Assembly: GCA_963691655.1 (NCBI GenBank)
Contig: OY829326.1
Location: 12,388,878 to 12,452,877, forward strand
DNA from: Toxonevra muliebris
Lineage: Eukaryota > Arthropoda > Insecta > Diptera > Pallopteridae
DNA length: 64,000 bases
Reading direction: 5' to 3'
A program made the translations under genes and the position numbers. Below, one piece after another: positions 32,670 to 46,528 of the stretch. A model generated the notes under the pieces. It worked only from the letters and a program-made list of their open reading frames with translations, did not search any database and was not told where the DNA came from. Numbering within the stretch: the first letter of the stretch is position 1; each line of letters starts with the position of its first letter.

Positions 32670-35600
32670 CTCTTTCGAATTCTATTAAATCTTATTTATG
32701 AAATAATCTTACCTCGACGGTGTATTTTTTCATTTGAATTTTCTGTTTGAATTATACCACATAACGATAATATTTTCTAAAATTTTGTGAGTTTTGCTTC
32801 AGTCGTTTTTTTTTTTTTGTGCATTATTTTCTTTTCGTTGTCTCTACAATATTCTGCTGCTTTATTGGTATTTTTTTCTTTTTTGCATATATTATTAGTG
32901 CAACCCCTAACAAGGCATTTATTAGAGAAAAAACAATTTTCACTCTCCATACCTCCCACTTCCACCCAACAACAACAACATAGAAAACGTCAACGTCCTT
33001 CATGTGGTGCGTTTTTCACTGCAGAAATTGTTTTTTTTTCGCTTCTATCTTTTCTGCACTTCTTCATGTCGTTGTAGTTGTTTTTGTTTTTTTCTTTGTG
33101 ACTCTGTCTGCTATTTCAAAATTTCTTTATGCTGAATCATTTTTGTTGCTGTTTTTGTCTGTGTCTCTGTGCACTTAAAACGCATACCAATACATCAGCA
33201 AATACACTCATGTGCATACTCGTACACTCAGAGAGTGTACAAGCACAAGCGCAAATAGGAGAGCTGAGAACTGCTTTTGGTCTTTTGAGTCGTCCACACA
33301 CACACACATTTATAAAATTTCTAATGCACTCGATTTTTTTTTTTTTTTTGCTGTTGTTGTCATCGTCATCAACGGCGTGTGTCATGTAGCAGTGCCTGGC
33401 TTGCTCACTTGCCTTATTTCGTATGTATGGATAAATGGAAATAAAACAGGAAACGGAAGTAAAAACTCCCTGTACTAGTAGCAAAACGTGCTGCCTTACA
33501 CCACCATCTTTTTGCTTAGCAACATGCACACATGCATGCATGCAAAACACACACATACTCTCACATGATCATATGGCAGGCATGCTATGCCAACCATATA
33601 TGCACGAGTAGATATATGTGTGTACTTTTTTTTGTTGTGCTTCGGAATTTTTAACCCTGAGATTACTAAATGAATTCTGAGACTGTGTGTTTGTATGTCT
33701 TTGTGAGTTGATGACGACGACAACAACAGCGACTACGATTACGACAAAATGCGCGAAAAGCACGAGCAACAAAAAAATCTAGAGAAACATGAGTGGAATT
33801 TTTTCATTATTAAATGATATTAAAGTAGTGTAAAAAATTTATATTGAAACTGTCACTTAAAAAAAAAGTAGTAAAATTGAATTTCCATGAAAAGTTTTAA
33901 TCAAAAACTTTAAGCTTAATGAAAGTATATGTAAATAAGTTGAAAGATTCGGAGTTTAGCTGTGTCATTTTAGAGTTATTCAAGGGAAGGTTTATCCCCA
34001 GAATTTTCCGAAAATTATTTTAGTCTTATTAGCCTAGTTTACTATGATCTGGGTTCGTTATATAGGAATATACATATGTATAAAAATATGGCAACCTTTT
34101 TTTCTTTTTATGTATTTTCTTTTATATCGTTTTCGTATTATTGTTTTCGAATTTCAAATGTCAGAGTAACCAGAGGGAAACACACCGTTTGTTAACGTAT
34201 ATAGTTGTGTTTGCGGTCCTCGGTTATTGAAATGCTGTTTTATTGTTTTGTTTTATTAATTACATTCAATTAAATGGATTATTTTACTTTATAATCGAAA
34301 GTGTTTCATTCGACAATCATATTAACTCGGCAAATATCTTGGTGACACATATGTAACGTTAAGTTCCTAAGCGGATGCGGAGATTTCTTAAGGGCAGAGT
34401 TTTAATTTTTCTTCCCCTAATTTTTTTGTTTTTTTTTTTTGTTTCATGGCCAACGACCAAAACATATGAAATATTCATCGGTAAGGAGGGTTTTACCCCA
34501 ACCCCTCTTCTTATGGAATCTCGAAAATTTATTTTCCCAGTTTAGCAAAGTTTGCATTTACACAAAAACTGTTTAATACGTTTCTTTGCCTTTTTATTGT
34601 GGATGGGCAACGCTTGAACTTTGCTTATATATAAAACAATGTTTTAGATGAATTATACTATACGACAACACTCAACTTTTGATTGCACTCATTGACTAAA
34701 GTTAAATAAAGCGTAAATGTGTAGACGGACTTGGTTCTACTAAAAACATATAAAAAAAGATTGAAGGATAATTTTATGGATACCAAATAAAAGAGAATAA
34801 TATGGCGCTTCACAAAAAATAATAAAATTCCAAATTGAAATTTCTGAATATTGTAGATGAAATTATAGCTTGTCATTTGAACAAAATCCTTGTTTTCATA
34901 TATATTTTATGCGAAATAAGGAATATTTTTAAGACTATTTAAGGTTGAAAATATAATGTAATTATTTGTAGAACTCACATTTACTCTCTAATGCCGTATG
35001 GTCTACTTCATTTGTGAAAAGTTCCTTTGCACGGTGTAATATAATAAAGGTACTAATTTCAAATATTTGTAGTTTCCACTTTTCTGCTTCATATTGCACA
35101 TGCTGCTTGACTTAGCTGCTAATGAAAAGGAACTCTACTGCATCTAATGAATTAATATCATATGTATGTATGGTGTGTATGTGTTGCTGCCCACTGCCCT
35201 GTACATCTCTATTATAATTAAAAAATACCATATTTTTCCAACTTGGTATATGGTTTTTTTTTGTTGTTTGTTTTGCTTGCATTATACCAGTTTTAGTAAA
35301 ACCTTTTTCTTTTCATTTGTTTTTTATTTCGTTTATGGTCTGGTTTTAAAGCACTTTGCACACTGCATTAACTCGAATGCATTAAAAATTAAAAACGTTC
35401 AAAATTCAGTTATTTTACGCACAAGAAACTACGCCCAATTTAAAATTAATTGCCAGACACAAAAAAGCGAATGGAAGGGGGCAGTGGGGCAGCAAGGGTA
35501 TGATGATGATGCTACATTATGTACGAGCTGAAATACTGAAATGTATAGAGAGTATAATGGCACAAAAGTTGTGGGTAGCAAGAGTTATCGTACGGTAGTT

Positions 35601-38600
35601 GAAGAGTGGTAGGGTTGAAGAGAGCATGAATGTAAAGCACATGAAGTGAAGCGCGACGCGATAGAGTGAATGCACAAAATTAAATTTAATAATTCATATG
35701 AAAATTTGTTTTGTTTTTTTTTTTTTTTTTTGCTACTTTCTTTTTTGATATATGAAAATGTTGGTGAATGGTTGGTAAAATGTTGTCATTTAAGTGGAAA
35801 AATTCTTCAAAATGTTATGCATTACATTTCATTTAAATAAAATACATATATGCATGTAAATATTCTTAATATTTGTTGCTGATGCTGCTGTTGTTGCTCA
35901 AAGATATAAAACTGCATATTTATTATTAATAAAAATTGCAATTAAAAAAAATATATATTTAATTTTTTCATTAAAATATAATTTTTACATGAAATAAAGT
36001 CATAATTATATATTCGTATACTGAAATTGCAATTATATCTTTGACAGGATATGCACATAAATTCGCATAATTTTACAGCAATTATTTATTTTGCTTCACA
36101 ACGGCAAGAATTTCAAATAAAAAATAATAAAAGAAAATAAATAAATATGTATGTAGATACATGGAAATTCTGGATATGTATGTGTTTGTGTGTGTATATA
36201 TGTGTTGTGCGCATATTGCTAGTACAGCAAACGATGCCAGTATCAAATATGTAATCGAAGTCGAGTTTGAGTCTTCTTTTTAGTTGTCTACCCTACAAAC
36301 GGTGTGCAAGAACTGAATAAAATGTTCAGTAAAATGAAAATATAATATGGTTATAGAACCGACTGTAACAACTGAAATTTTCAAAGGCCTCCGACTTTTA
36401 CTTATAATTACAAATTTCGAAAATTCTGAACTTTGATTTCATATATGATAGTACTTCTTTAAATACCAGAATATTGAAATGCGACAGTCTTTCAAATGGA
36501 AAATTTTCACATTTTACCTTTAAATCTTTAACTACAAGTATTCCAGTAATATTTTTTACCCCTCCAGGACATAATTTTTTGACTTCTTTGTCCTAATTTA
36601 CATTACCCATTTGCCACATAAATCTATTTGATTCGTCTGTGCCTGAAAATCCAGTTATCTGGACTTGCAAGAATTTTGTGAACAAGTTGGCTCGAACTGG
36701 ATAAGACTTTGTAATCGAACTTCTACCATGCACCTGTTAAATTCCCGTAAGTTCGACTTTTCCAATGCCATCAAATCTCATCGATCTCAGCTTTTAAGGT
36801 ACAAAACAGTCGCTTTATACCACTTCTAATATATTTTGACTTTTCTTACTCGTATCTAAAATTAAATTCATCTTCTTATTTTGTTTGTTTTTTTTTTTTT
36901 TTTTTTTGTACTGCTTTGGTTTCCAAGAGCAAGAAATGAAAATATCAGAACCCTTTTTGAAGAAGAACCAATCCCATGCAATGAAAGTAATAATAATAAT
37001 AAAAATAATAGCAACAGCAACAACAATAACAACTTTGGCAGCAGTAACCACAACAGCCAGAAACAACAGCAAAAGTAAAATAAAATCAACAACATCGTTG
37101 TTGTCGTCGTGCAACAACGTCGAACTTTAATTGCATAATTATGTGCAGTTTGCAATTTATCATTTTTTTTTTTTTTGCCCTCTTCTACTTCTACTTCTTC
37201 GTTTTTGTTTTTTGTATTTTTGTTGTTATTATTATTATTTATGAGATTTTTGTTGTTGTTGCCTTTTATTTTTATTATTATTTTTTGTGTAGTGTTGTTT
37301 TTTATTTTTCATTTACTGATATTTATATTTTCTTAAAGCTACTACGCCCTTTTTACAATAATGTGAGCATGTAAAGTTATTGAGGCTTTAAGTTAAATTA
37401 GTTTATAGATAATGTGGTTTTCGATATTTCGCTCACAGACTTTGTTAGTAAATTTATTAATATTTTGCGAATTTTCAATATAAAATATTTAAATTTTTAT
37501 GGAAAGTCTAGAAAAACAATATATATTTTGGGTAATAAAAATTTGAACCATTATTTTACGCAGTTGTACTATCAATATGGCTCCCACAGGAACTCTTGAT
37601 GAAAAAAAAAAACAATTTACTTAAAAATATCAGTTTTAAAGGGCGTAGGTTGAAGAATGAAAATTGAGCAAACACCCACCACTGTTGAAGAAAAATTTTT
37701 GTTATATCGAAATGAACATTGTGAAAATAAACAAAACTATTGCAGCTTAACAAAAAAATTCCGACCTTTCAACCCCTTCACTAATTTTTCGCGCATGTCG
37801 CCCCTGAACATTTTTAGCAATAACAGACAAAACAGCTATAAATAATGCAAAAAGCGTGCACTGCCATGAAATTAGCGAACATATCGATTTATTTTTGTTC
37901 TTTTTTTTTCATGCTCGTTGTTTTTTCTTTGCCTTTTTAATATAAAATGAGTAGAAAAATTATTTTTTGAAATTTGCATGAAAAAACTATAAAGTAACAT
38001 ATAAATATAAATAATGTTACCGCAGTCATATTAAAAAATATACAATAATATTTTTTTTTTAAGTATTTTTTGCCTTCGAAGAAAAAGTAAAAAGTCAACA
38101 CACACACAACACAGAGAAATACTAATAATAAAAGAAGAGGGAAAACTGAATGAAGAAGAAAAAGAAGAAAATTGACTGTGTGCGGCGGCACACACTGTAA
38201 AATGCGAAGAAAAATTTATAGCAAAAAAAAAAAAAGAAGAAGAAGAAAATCAACGGCGATGTATATAAGGAAATTGCTGGAAAATAAAATAAATTGCACC
38301 ATAAAGAAAAACTCAAGCCAGCGAGAGGAGTATGTGTGTAGTAAACCGTTGCAGTAGGGAGGAGAGGGGCGTGTAGGGAACTACATACAGTGGGAACAGT
38401 AGCTCCAAAAGAAACATAACAAGCAGTAAAACGAAACTAATATGAAAAAGAAAAGCAAAAATATAAAAAATAAAGAAAAACAGCAGCAGTTAAATTAGAA
38501 TTTTATGCAAATTTCATATATTTACGTAAATTTTTTTTATTTTTTTTATTTTTTGCTTTCTTACATTTATGTGGAATATGCCACAGCACAAACATACACT

Positions 38601-38985
38601 CAACGAGAAACATATAATAACAAAAATATATTTTTACACATAAAGTAGTTAGTAGCGTAAATAATATTATTATAAGTACTGATGCCTAAATATTCTCAGA
38701 GGTAGTAATGACCACTATATTTCAGTCAACATTTAGGATTGATCTCTTGTATTATAAATCAACGCAGTGCAGAATTTTCTCTTTACAAAAATCTTACTAG
38801 TATTAATGAATTATTCAAAACTATTTCTATGAGCACAGAAATCATACCAAAAAAAAAGAACATCCTAAAAATATTTTTCATGATTGAGGAATCTGGCTAA
38901 TTGTAGAATGAGACAAATACTCGTATAAGGAACCCTTTAAGATGGAAATAGGATCTGATGATTAAATATTAGTGCAACACTGTAA
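32670..38985. other. Gene-free region with simple repeats
   Basis: Contains poly-T tracts (for example near 35710 and 36890), CA repeats near 33297, and AAT/AAC tracts at 36985-37120. Open frames such as 33137-33556 (minus) and 35166-35531 (+) are low-complexity. No RNA gene or transposon end was recognised with confidence. Confidence 0.5.
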
Positions 38986-38987
38986 TC

Positions 38988-39118
38988 CACTAGCGGATCC
39001 AGTGATTTCCAAAGTGAAGGGGGATTCAATTGATTCGTGACTCACGATCAAAATGTGTGGCATTTCATTCATCGGTGAGGGTGAGATAAAAAAGCAGTGC
39101 GTGAAATCACGGATTTGG
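38988..39118. mobile_element. Possible short hAT-like MITE
   Basis: The left end CACTAGCGGATCCAGTGATT is echoed inverted at the right side (CCAAATCCGTGATTTCAC, read inward). A similar word, CACTAGCGGATTCAAGGAAA, occurs alone at about 59014, suggesting a dispersed family with CACTAGCGGATYCA ends. No target duplication was found. Confidence 0.35.
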
Positions 39119-39130
39119 AGTCAGCAGGAG

Positions 39131-39702
39131 CAGTAGCGTAGCCGGGGGGGGAGGGGGGTGGGTGGGTTAAAAGGGCTGAAGCCCTCCGCCTCTTAAACGC
39201 AACAATCTTATAGTAAACAGTAATTTTTGAGAAATCAAAAATATTTAGATTTTTTTTAAAAAAAAAAAGCTATCAGCAGTGAGAAGTATTTATATACTTT
39301 CAACAAACGAAAAACTTTAAGATTTAAAATTTAAAATTAAAATTTCCTTCAAATCGTTTTCTCAAAATAGATCATTTAACAATATAAATCCATCAGAAAA
39401 GTCATAATCAACATTTTGATCTGAATTTGGTCTCATTTTGATCTAGATTTTTCATCTGAATTTGGTTCTTTTCTTGGTTTGAACTTCGATCTGAAAAAAG
39501 TATTTGAGTTTTAGTTTGAAATTTGGTCGAAAATTCCGCCTAAATTTCTATACGTTTCTAGTTTGAATGTTGGTCTCAGTTTTGTTCCAGTTATCTTTTA
39601 ATTTTTAACCAGTATTTGATAAAATTTTTGCACTAGTTTTTGCTCTAGGTCTGGGTTTTGGTCGATAGTGATTCTGATATTTATCTTTTAATTTAATAAA
39701 AT
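39131..39702. mobile_element. hAT-like element copy A (interrupted, repeat-expanded)
   Basis: The end CAGTAGCGTAGCCGGGGGGG, followed by a G-rich block and GGGCTGAAGCCC, matches the right end of copy B (46752-47580) in inverted orientation. Similarity to copy B continues through the internal sequence, including TTTTTGAGAAATCAAAAATA and ATAAATCCATCAGAAAAGTC. It stops near 39702, where the Tc1-like sequence begins, so the opposite end is missing. Compared with copy B it lacks about 340 bp and has an expanded degenerate repeat (units like TTTGATCTGAATTTGGTC) at 39405-39640. No transposase frame is present. Confidence 0.75.
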
Positions 39703-39719
39703 CTTTGGTTTGGCATACT

Positions 39720-40500
39720 ATTAACCGTTTACTGGGTGTTAGGGATTCCCAATTTTCTTGAATTTTGGCTTTTAATTCCCCAACAGATCTTTACGGATCA
39801 TTTACCAGACGTTTTTTCATAACTGCCCAAACACCTTCATTCACTTGAGACCAGGGCTTGATAATGACCAATCTCATACACTTATTTGCTACGAATTTAA
39901 ACGGTTTTGTATGAATTGAGCGATATAAGGCTGCAAACCATTCTGCTGAAAGTTAAACTCTCTATGAGTGTTTAATCTATTCACGCATGGTATGAGGTTA
40001 TTTTCCAAAATGGGTACATGGTCTGCAAATTTTGTGGTGCCATCAAGAAACTGAAATTGCCCTACGCCTTTTGCAGGCATGCAGACCTATACCATATTGC
40101 TGCCGGTAAGCTTAATCATGCCTTTAAGACAATCAAACTAATAGGTGCTTTTTCGAAATCACTTGCTTTCGTACATCGCAAACGCGGGTATCAAATTTTG
40201 CTTTATTACTGAATATAATTGAGTTCCATAGTCTTTATCGGTTAATAGTTGCTTTTCTTTAGCCTTAAAAATTTAAAAAATATGGAAAAATACAAATGTT
40301 ATACTTCTATTTACCCTACCTTATAAAGCCCATAACCAATTTTTCTAAATTTTTCCTTGTCCATTCATGTCCTTCTAATTCTCCTATTGCTCTTAAACAC
40401 TCTGATGCTGCGTTTCATCCGGTGCTTCATCTGTTTTATTTCTGCAATTGCAGGCAGTACCCTCCATTCACGATCGGTTAAGTCGAATACTCCATTTCCA
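39720..40500 (-). pseudogene. Dead Tc1-like transposase (DD34E type)
   Basis: Minus-strand fragments in several frames match the Tc1 transposase order. They are: a possible N-terminal part (DLTDREWRVLPAIAEI, about 40440-40490), KQLLTDKDY, NSIIFSNKAKF, CLKGMIKLTGSN, AKGVGQFQFLDGT, ILENNLIPCVNRLN, FQQNG, VNEGVWAVMKKRL and ELKAKIQENWESLTPSKRL. In the family the first two catalytic Asp lie in FSDES and FQQD; both read Asn here. The Glu of the NPIENVW-type motif survives (VNEGVW). There are several frameshifts, and TGG to TAG changes the usual VW after NM at about 40097. The copy starts where hAT copy A stops, so it may have inserted there or replaced the rest. The N-terminal portion upstream of about 40260 is less certain. 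Confidence 0.8.
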
Positions 40501-42624
40501 CGATTGGCAGCATTGTTTGACTTTATAGAATTTTTTACTACAGATTATACTATCGATCTTCACAAATTCAAGATCAACTATTTCAACTTATATGCGTTTG
40601 GACTTCATATTTAGTTAATGATTACCAAAGTTTTTACAGAATGTCTCGTATTTAAATCACTGCCTATAACTTGTTATATTTTTCTAATACCCAATTTAAA
40701 CAAAAAATTGCTTTATAATAAACACTAATTTCTAAAATGTAAATTCTTCAAATTGCTTTAGAACTATATAAAGTAATTCACTGATGCATGGCAGCGACAG
40801 ATAAAAGACTTAAATAACCCATATTTGTAGCACTCACACTACGCAGTGAGGAGTATATAAATGAATGAATGTATTTATGAATATATTTTTCTTCTTTTTT
40901 TTCTGTGAAACTTGTTATATTTTTTTATGACAAAAACATAAACATGCCAATAAATTTAGATTTCGATAAACTTTTCAAAAGATTTTAAAAAATGTTTGTG
41001 TTGCGCGGGCAAATTTCTATATAAAATTTAAGAAATTGCGTAAAAAATGTGAAAGAAAAATAAATTGAAAAATTTCTAATCAATGCTAACTATATCTATT
41101 AAAAATATGGTAATAATAATAAAAATAATATTTTGGCAAACATTGCAAAACCTTCGCATAAATTTAAAATTGAAATATGCACTAATACAAATTAAACAAA
41201 AATGTTGCATAATGATGCAATATTTACATTGTATATAGAAAATACTAAATATTTATTTTATTTTTGCATATTTAGTATATGAATGTATATATGTATGTGT
41301 TTAATAAAAACGGTTTATGTTTACTGTGTATAGAATATTTATTTTCATTTTTCGCATTCATATTTTGTTACTTTTTTGTTTTGCTACTTTGCTTTTTTTA
41401 TTTTTTTTATTTTTTCCTGTCTTCTTTTTCTTTCCTGTGTGTGTATATATGTATGTATATAAAACTTTACGAAAATATCAATTTATTCTTGTCAGCCAGT
41501 GTAAAATGTAAATTTATGACATTGCGCAGCAGCAACTTAATGAAGTCAAATATTTTATGTTCCATGTAGTATATGGGGATGTGTATGTGTACACATATAC
41601 ATACACATATATACAATTTTTAATGAACTGGACTAACTATATGAAAACTTTATCATTTTTGCTACAGCTTACTACTACATGCACATATGTATATATGTAT
41701 TTACTTTTGTATATATGTACAAATGCAACATTTTACATATCTATGTATATATAACAATAACGTAAATGCAGCAGTATTTCTTTTGTATTTCCTGCACATA
41801 TGTACATACATATGTGTGTGTGTATTTAACTTCATATTATTGAAGTTCGCTGCAGAAATAAGTTATGCATTCGGCCATGTCAGTGACTACTAAAAAGTTG
41901 TCATCATTAATGTTAATTAATGTTGGCTTAAATAAATAAAGCAAAAAAAAAAAATCATCGTTTTTCATTTTGTGCATAAATGCATGAAAACTTGAGAAAT
42001 TTATTAAAATATTTGCATTGCCATGTGAAAGTATAAAAAAATATAGAAATTTGTATATCATTAAAAAATATAAGTGTATAATGTATGCAAATCTAGTTAT
42101 ATAATTGAATTTTTTTTTTAGTTAGTTTGATATTTTTGCCATTGTGGCGTAATTATTTCAATGCTTTACAGTACAAACAAATAGTTTCACTCCCTACACT
42201 GTAAGATGAATACAATTTGATTCTAGTTTATGCTTTCGGTTGTATTTATTTTTAAAATTGATTGCATAAAAAATACGTAGATAACCTTGCTATTGCTTAG
42301 GAATACCCTCCACCACATCCTGAGACAAGTCTCCTTTTAATACCTTACTTACTTATCAACTGTTCTAATTATAAATTATCCATATACATCAACTTATTCG
42401 TACTTGAAGAAGGCATTAAATACCAGACGTTAATTTGAACTTCATAATAGTGTGATCAATACTAAAATTTCTATTGAAGGTTGGATTTATGGATGTACTG
42501 CAGGCCCATGTAAGACCACAATATATCTCATAGGTTGCAGTGTACTCCCCAATAATAATAAATAAATCGTAGTCATGAATAACTGAACATCTATAAATTT
42601 TCAATTTGGTATATGAATGAAAAT

Positions 42625-43160
42625 CAGTATCAGTTCTAAGTCCATTTTAGCAGTAAATTATCATCAGCAATTGTTAAAACTCAGAACAAAACTAGATCAA
42701 ACCTAGTTTGATCATATAGGATATATTATTAAGTTACTTAGTAATGAAATTGACAAAGATCAAGATCAATTTAAGTATGAATCAAGATCGTCATGGATTG
42801 CTGAAAACTAGTGAATGTTTCAAATAGTCGGACCATGGAAATCATATTCAAATTTTATTAGAGAACATTGCAAATTCTATTTATAGCTAGCATCAACATT
42901 CTTAGTTGTTTAAGATCTGGTAAATTTTCATATACCATATAGCAGCAGTATTTAATGGTAATTCTAGGCCTATTTTTAAGGAATATATTTAAAAAACTCT
43001 AGTGAATATCGTCGTCATCAATGGTAGTTCTAAGCCTATTTGAGTAAAAAAATCATCATTATAAATGACTGAAGTTCAATGAAAACTTTATATAGAAAGA
43101 TAAGGAATGTCGAATGCTATAGTTGAAAATCATATAAGTTCTAAGCTACATAACTAGATC
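42625..43160. repeat. Degenerate dispersed repeat cluster
   Basis: Variants of the phrase GGTAGTTCTAAGCCTATTT occur at about 42631, 42958 and 43023, with a shorter match near 43138. AACTAGATCAAACCTAGTTTG at 42690 has a diverged partner, AACTAGATCAATCCTAATTTG, at about 43152. This suggests an old duplication of a few hundred bp that has decayed. No known element was recognised. Confidence 0.4.
42695..42713. repeat. 19-bp palindrome
   Basis: GATCAAACCTAGTTTGATC has perfect 8-bp arms around CTA. It lies within the degenerate repeat cluster. Confidence 0.6.
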
Positions 43161-46100
43161 AATCCTAATTTGATCGCCATCAATGATAAGGAAAAGTTAA
43201 AAATTTAAAAAAAAAGTCACAGATTCATAATAATTTTCTGTAAGCATTCAAACTATTTTTGAGATTTTACTGATTTTAATGACAAAAAAAAAAAAAACCT
43301 CCAATAACTTCAGTTCGTTGTAAATTGTGTCCTTTACTGAGCCTAAAATGAAACTAGTGGCACTACGAATATATTAATTTGAGTTTACAAAATCTTTCCA
43401 TTTCCTAGAGACTGTTATTTGATAGTAACTATTTAATTTCCTATGTTTTTTTCGTGGTCATACTATATGTTATATTATAATATATATAAATTTTATCAAC
43501 ACGATGAAAACTATTTTCATTTGTGGAAAAAAATAATCAAAAGTTATTTTACGCAAACCTATAATCAGCAACAGTTTAACACAATCATAATTACAAATAC
43601 AACAAATATTCGTGTGTAATCGTATGTAAGTATAGACATAAAATATGTATGAGCATATGTTCAAAATGTTAAATTAATGCAAAAACTTTTTTACTCTCTT
43701 GCTATAATAAATTCTCATAATTACAATAACAAAAAACATAAAAAACTTGTAATAGTATACAAAAAAGTTTTGTTGCACTTTTTGTGAAATACTATACAAA
43801 AATGTTTGACCAAAAAGGAAGAAGGTTCTGTAGGGTATAAAAACAATATAGTATACCACTTAAAACCACAAGAAGTACACATATATAAAGAGAGAATGAT
43901 GGGGCAACAATGTACCCTATGAACAAAAAATTTATGCGTTAAGAAGAATTTTTGATTTCCTGCAATTTCATAAGAAACATTCATTCCTTTTTTAAAAAAA
44001 TGTCAAATGAAGTCAGTGCTTTTCTGGCAATCAGATTGTTGAGACTCTTAATGTTGCCCTAAATTTTTGTAGAATGGAAACTTACATTTTAAAATTCCTT
44101 GAAACGCTTTCCGGACAATTCCATGGTTATTGATAATGAAAAACTGATCATATGAGAAACTTCCTATTTAAATTACATAGTTTCCTTCGGCTTTCTTGTA
44201 TAGATATCGGTCATTCAGCATTCAGTACAGTTCAAGATAGCTGTATCAGAAGTCCTTCTACATAACTCTTTTTCCTGTTGGGAACACATGCACATATGTA
44301 TGGGTGTGTTGCTATGCACTTCCATTTACATCGAGCTGATGCTTGTTCTGTCTGCTGTTTACATAATAAATACTTACAAAGAGTAAAAGCGTTAGTTAAT
44401 GGCTGTTATTACTGGGTGGGCTGCTGGCGCATAAAAAGGCAAAAGTTTAGCGCACACAAGCAAAAAAACAAAAAGGAATAAAAAACAACAGATAATAATT
44501 TTCGCTTGTTTTATAAAATTTCGCTTTTAATTTTAAAGTTTACCAAAAGTAGCTACAAACTTTTATATTTTATTTTAGGGAAGTCTGCAGTTTTTTTTAA
44601 TTTTAAACTTTTGCTTTTACAAAGAAAGCAGAAAGGTAACAAGTAACAGCTTTGAAATGTGTGGCAATACTAGCCACTACCAAAAGTGTTATTATTGCTG
44701 CTGTTGCTGCTGATGCTGGTGGTGGTTATGGCAACATAAAGTTCCTTGTATATTTCAGATTTTCATTTAGCCCGATTTTATGATTTTCAACATATCTTCT
44801 GTATATAGTTAGTAATAATTCAACGGGATCAAGCAGAAAAAAAACGTATGAAAAGTAACTGTTATTTATTTAAGTTGTTGTTTTTTATATTATATTTAGT
44901 GTGTGTGAGAAAGGCATATAAAATATTGTATATATTTAGTTGTGATTTTGTATATTCTTTTTTTTTTGTTTTGCACATTTTTAATTAAAAAACTTTGGTT
45001 TACTGCTCACATAATAATTTCGGAGTATTTTTTATTTTTTTTTTTCTTGTGCTATTACTGTTGCTGCGGTTTTGGTGGCAATCAATATTGCCAGCCACCA
45101 AAAGCTGGAAAAAAAGTAATTATTTTTATCCTTCATTTAAAAACAGAACAAAACTGCATAGAACGTTTTTTCTTAATTGAATTTGAACAAAAATATTTCA
45201 TTTTAATTTAAAAGTTTTACTTACTCTAATTTTTCAATTTTTTATTCGCCATTTGTTGTATTTTTGGCATATGTCTCATAAATTTTCTAAACACTAACAC
45301 TTCGTAATCGGCCGACCTTAGCAAATGTGTAGCTATCGTTCCATTCTTTGCTTTAAATGTATGCTTCTTCTATCAACACAGCAAGAACTTTGTTTTCTGT
45401 GGATGTGTGTGTGGTTGTAATTTTCATATCATTTAATTAAAATCGCTATTTTTCGCGCACGTTTTCATTTTCATTCTTTGCCATTTATGTTTCAATGTTC
45501 TTGTTTTTTTTTTATTTTAGATCGCGCCCATTTCATAAAACACAAAACAGAAAAACACAATTTCAAAATAAATTAAAATTAAGCTTTGAAAACTTTAAAA
45601 TTAATCTCAAAAGATCACAATATAAATGTGTAGACCAACTTTAAATTGGGCGTAACTCTATTAAGAATTGGCAGGCTAAGGTTTATATTAGTTATAATTT
45701 TTTTGTTTTTTTTTTTTTTTGCTGCTGAAGTTATTTAAATAACGAATCTCTAATTGCAAGAAACTCATATCTGATTTGCTTTCAATTTTTAATGAATTTT
45801 TAATATTTTCTTATTCCAAATACATAAGTTTATACTTATATATAAGTACTTCATAGATGCAATATGTACTATGTATATATTTATATACTTTTTTTTACCT
45901 GTTTGCTTATATACCTTTTCTTTTTTGTACTTTTATGCTAATTTGTAGCCCGCACTCTTTCCTTTTTCTCTTTCGTTTACTAAATTGTTTTTTTATATTT
46001 ATTGTCTTTCATAATATTGTAATTTTGTATCGTTGCTGCATCCCTGCAGCATCGTTAAAATGTTAAATTCATGCAATTATTGAATTTATTATTGTTGCCA

Positions 46101-46528
46101 TACGCGGCATCTTTTTTATTACATGAACACGTGAACACACACACTCACAATCATAGGCCCAGCAGAAAATGCTGCAAGCTCTTTATATCTCCATGCGTAT
46201 TTATTCTATGGTTTCTGAATTGTTTTGAGCTCGATGGAAAATATGACAAATTCTGGGGTATCCCAAAATTCAATTTGTAATTAAAAATTTCTTTATTTTG
46301 TCACATTCTTAAACAACAACATATTACTTTTAAAAATGTCCTTTAAAATTTTCCTTTCTCGGAATTACATCTATTAAAAAATATTATTTAAATGCAGTTT
46401 TTTTCACAAATATCACGTTTTTAAGTTCCAACAACTGCCATTTTATCTAAAACTATTTTTTTAAAAAAAGCTCCTCATTCATCAGCCAGATTAGTTACAT
46501 AACTAAAAACTAAAAATTTTTCTACACA

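Larger units (their letters stand above)
40615..46528. other. Gene-free AT-rich stretch
   Basis: Contains CATATGTATATATG-type tracts (41430-41830), poly-A runs, and the degenerate repeats listed at 42625-43160. No coding signal, RNA gene or clear transposon end. Open frames are short and hydrophobic from TTT/ATT-rich sequence. Confidence 0.5.

Noticed and set aside
33652..33667. TTAACCCTGAGATTAC as a fourth piggyBac-type end
   Set aside because: No matching inverted end with TTAA was found within reach.
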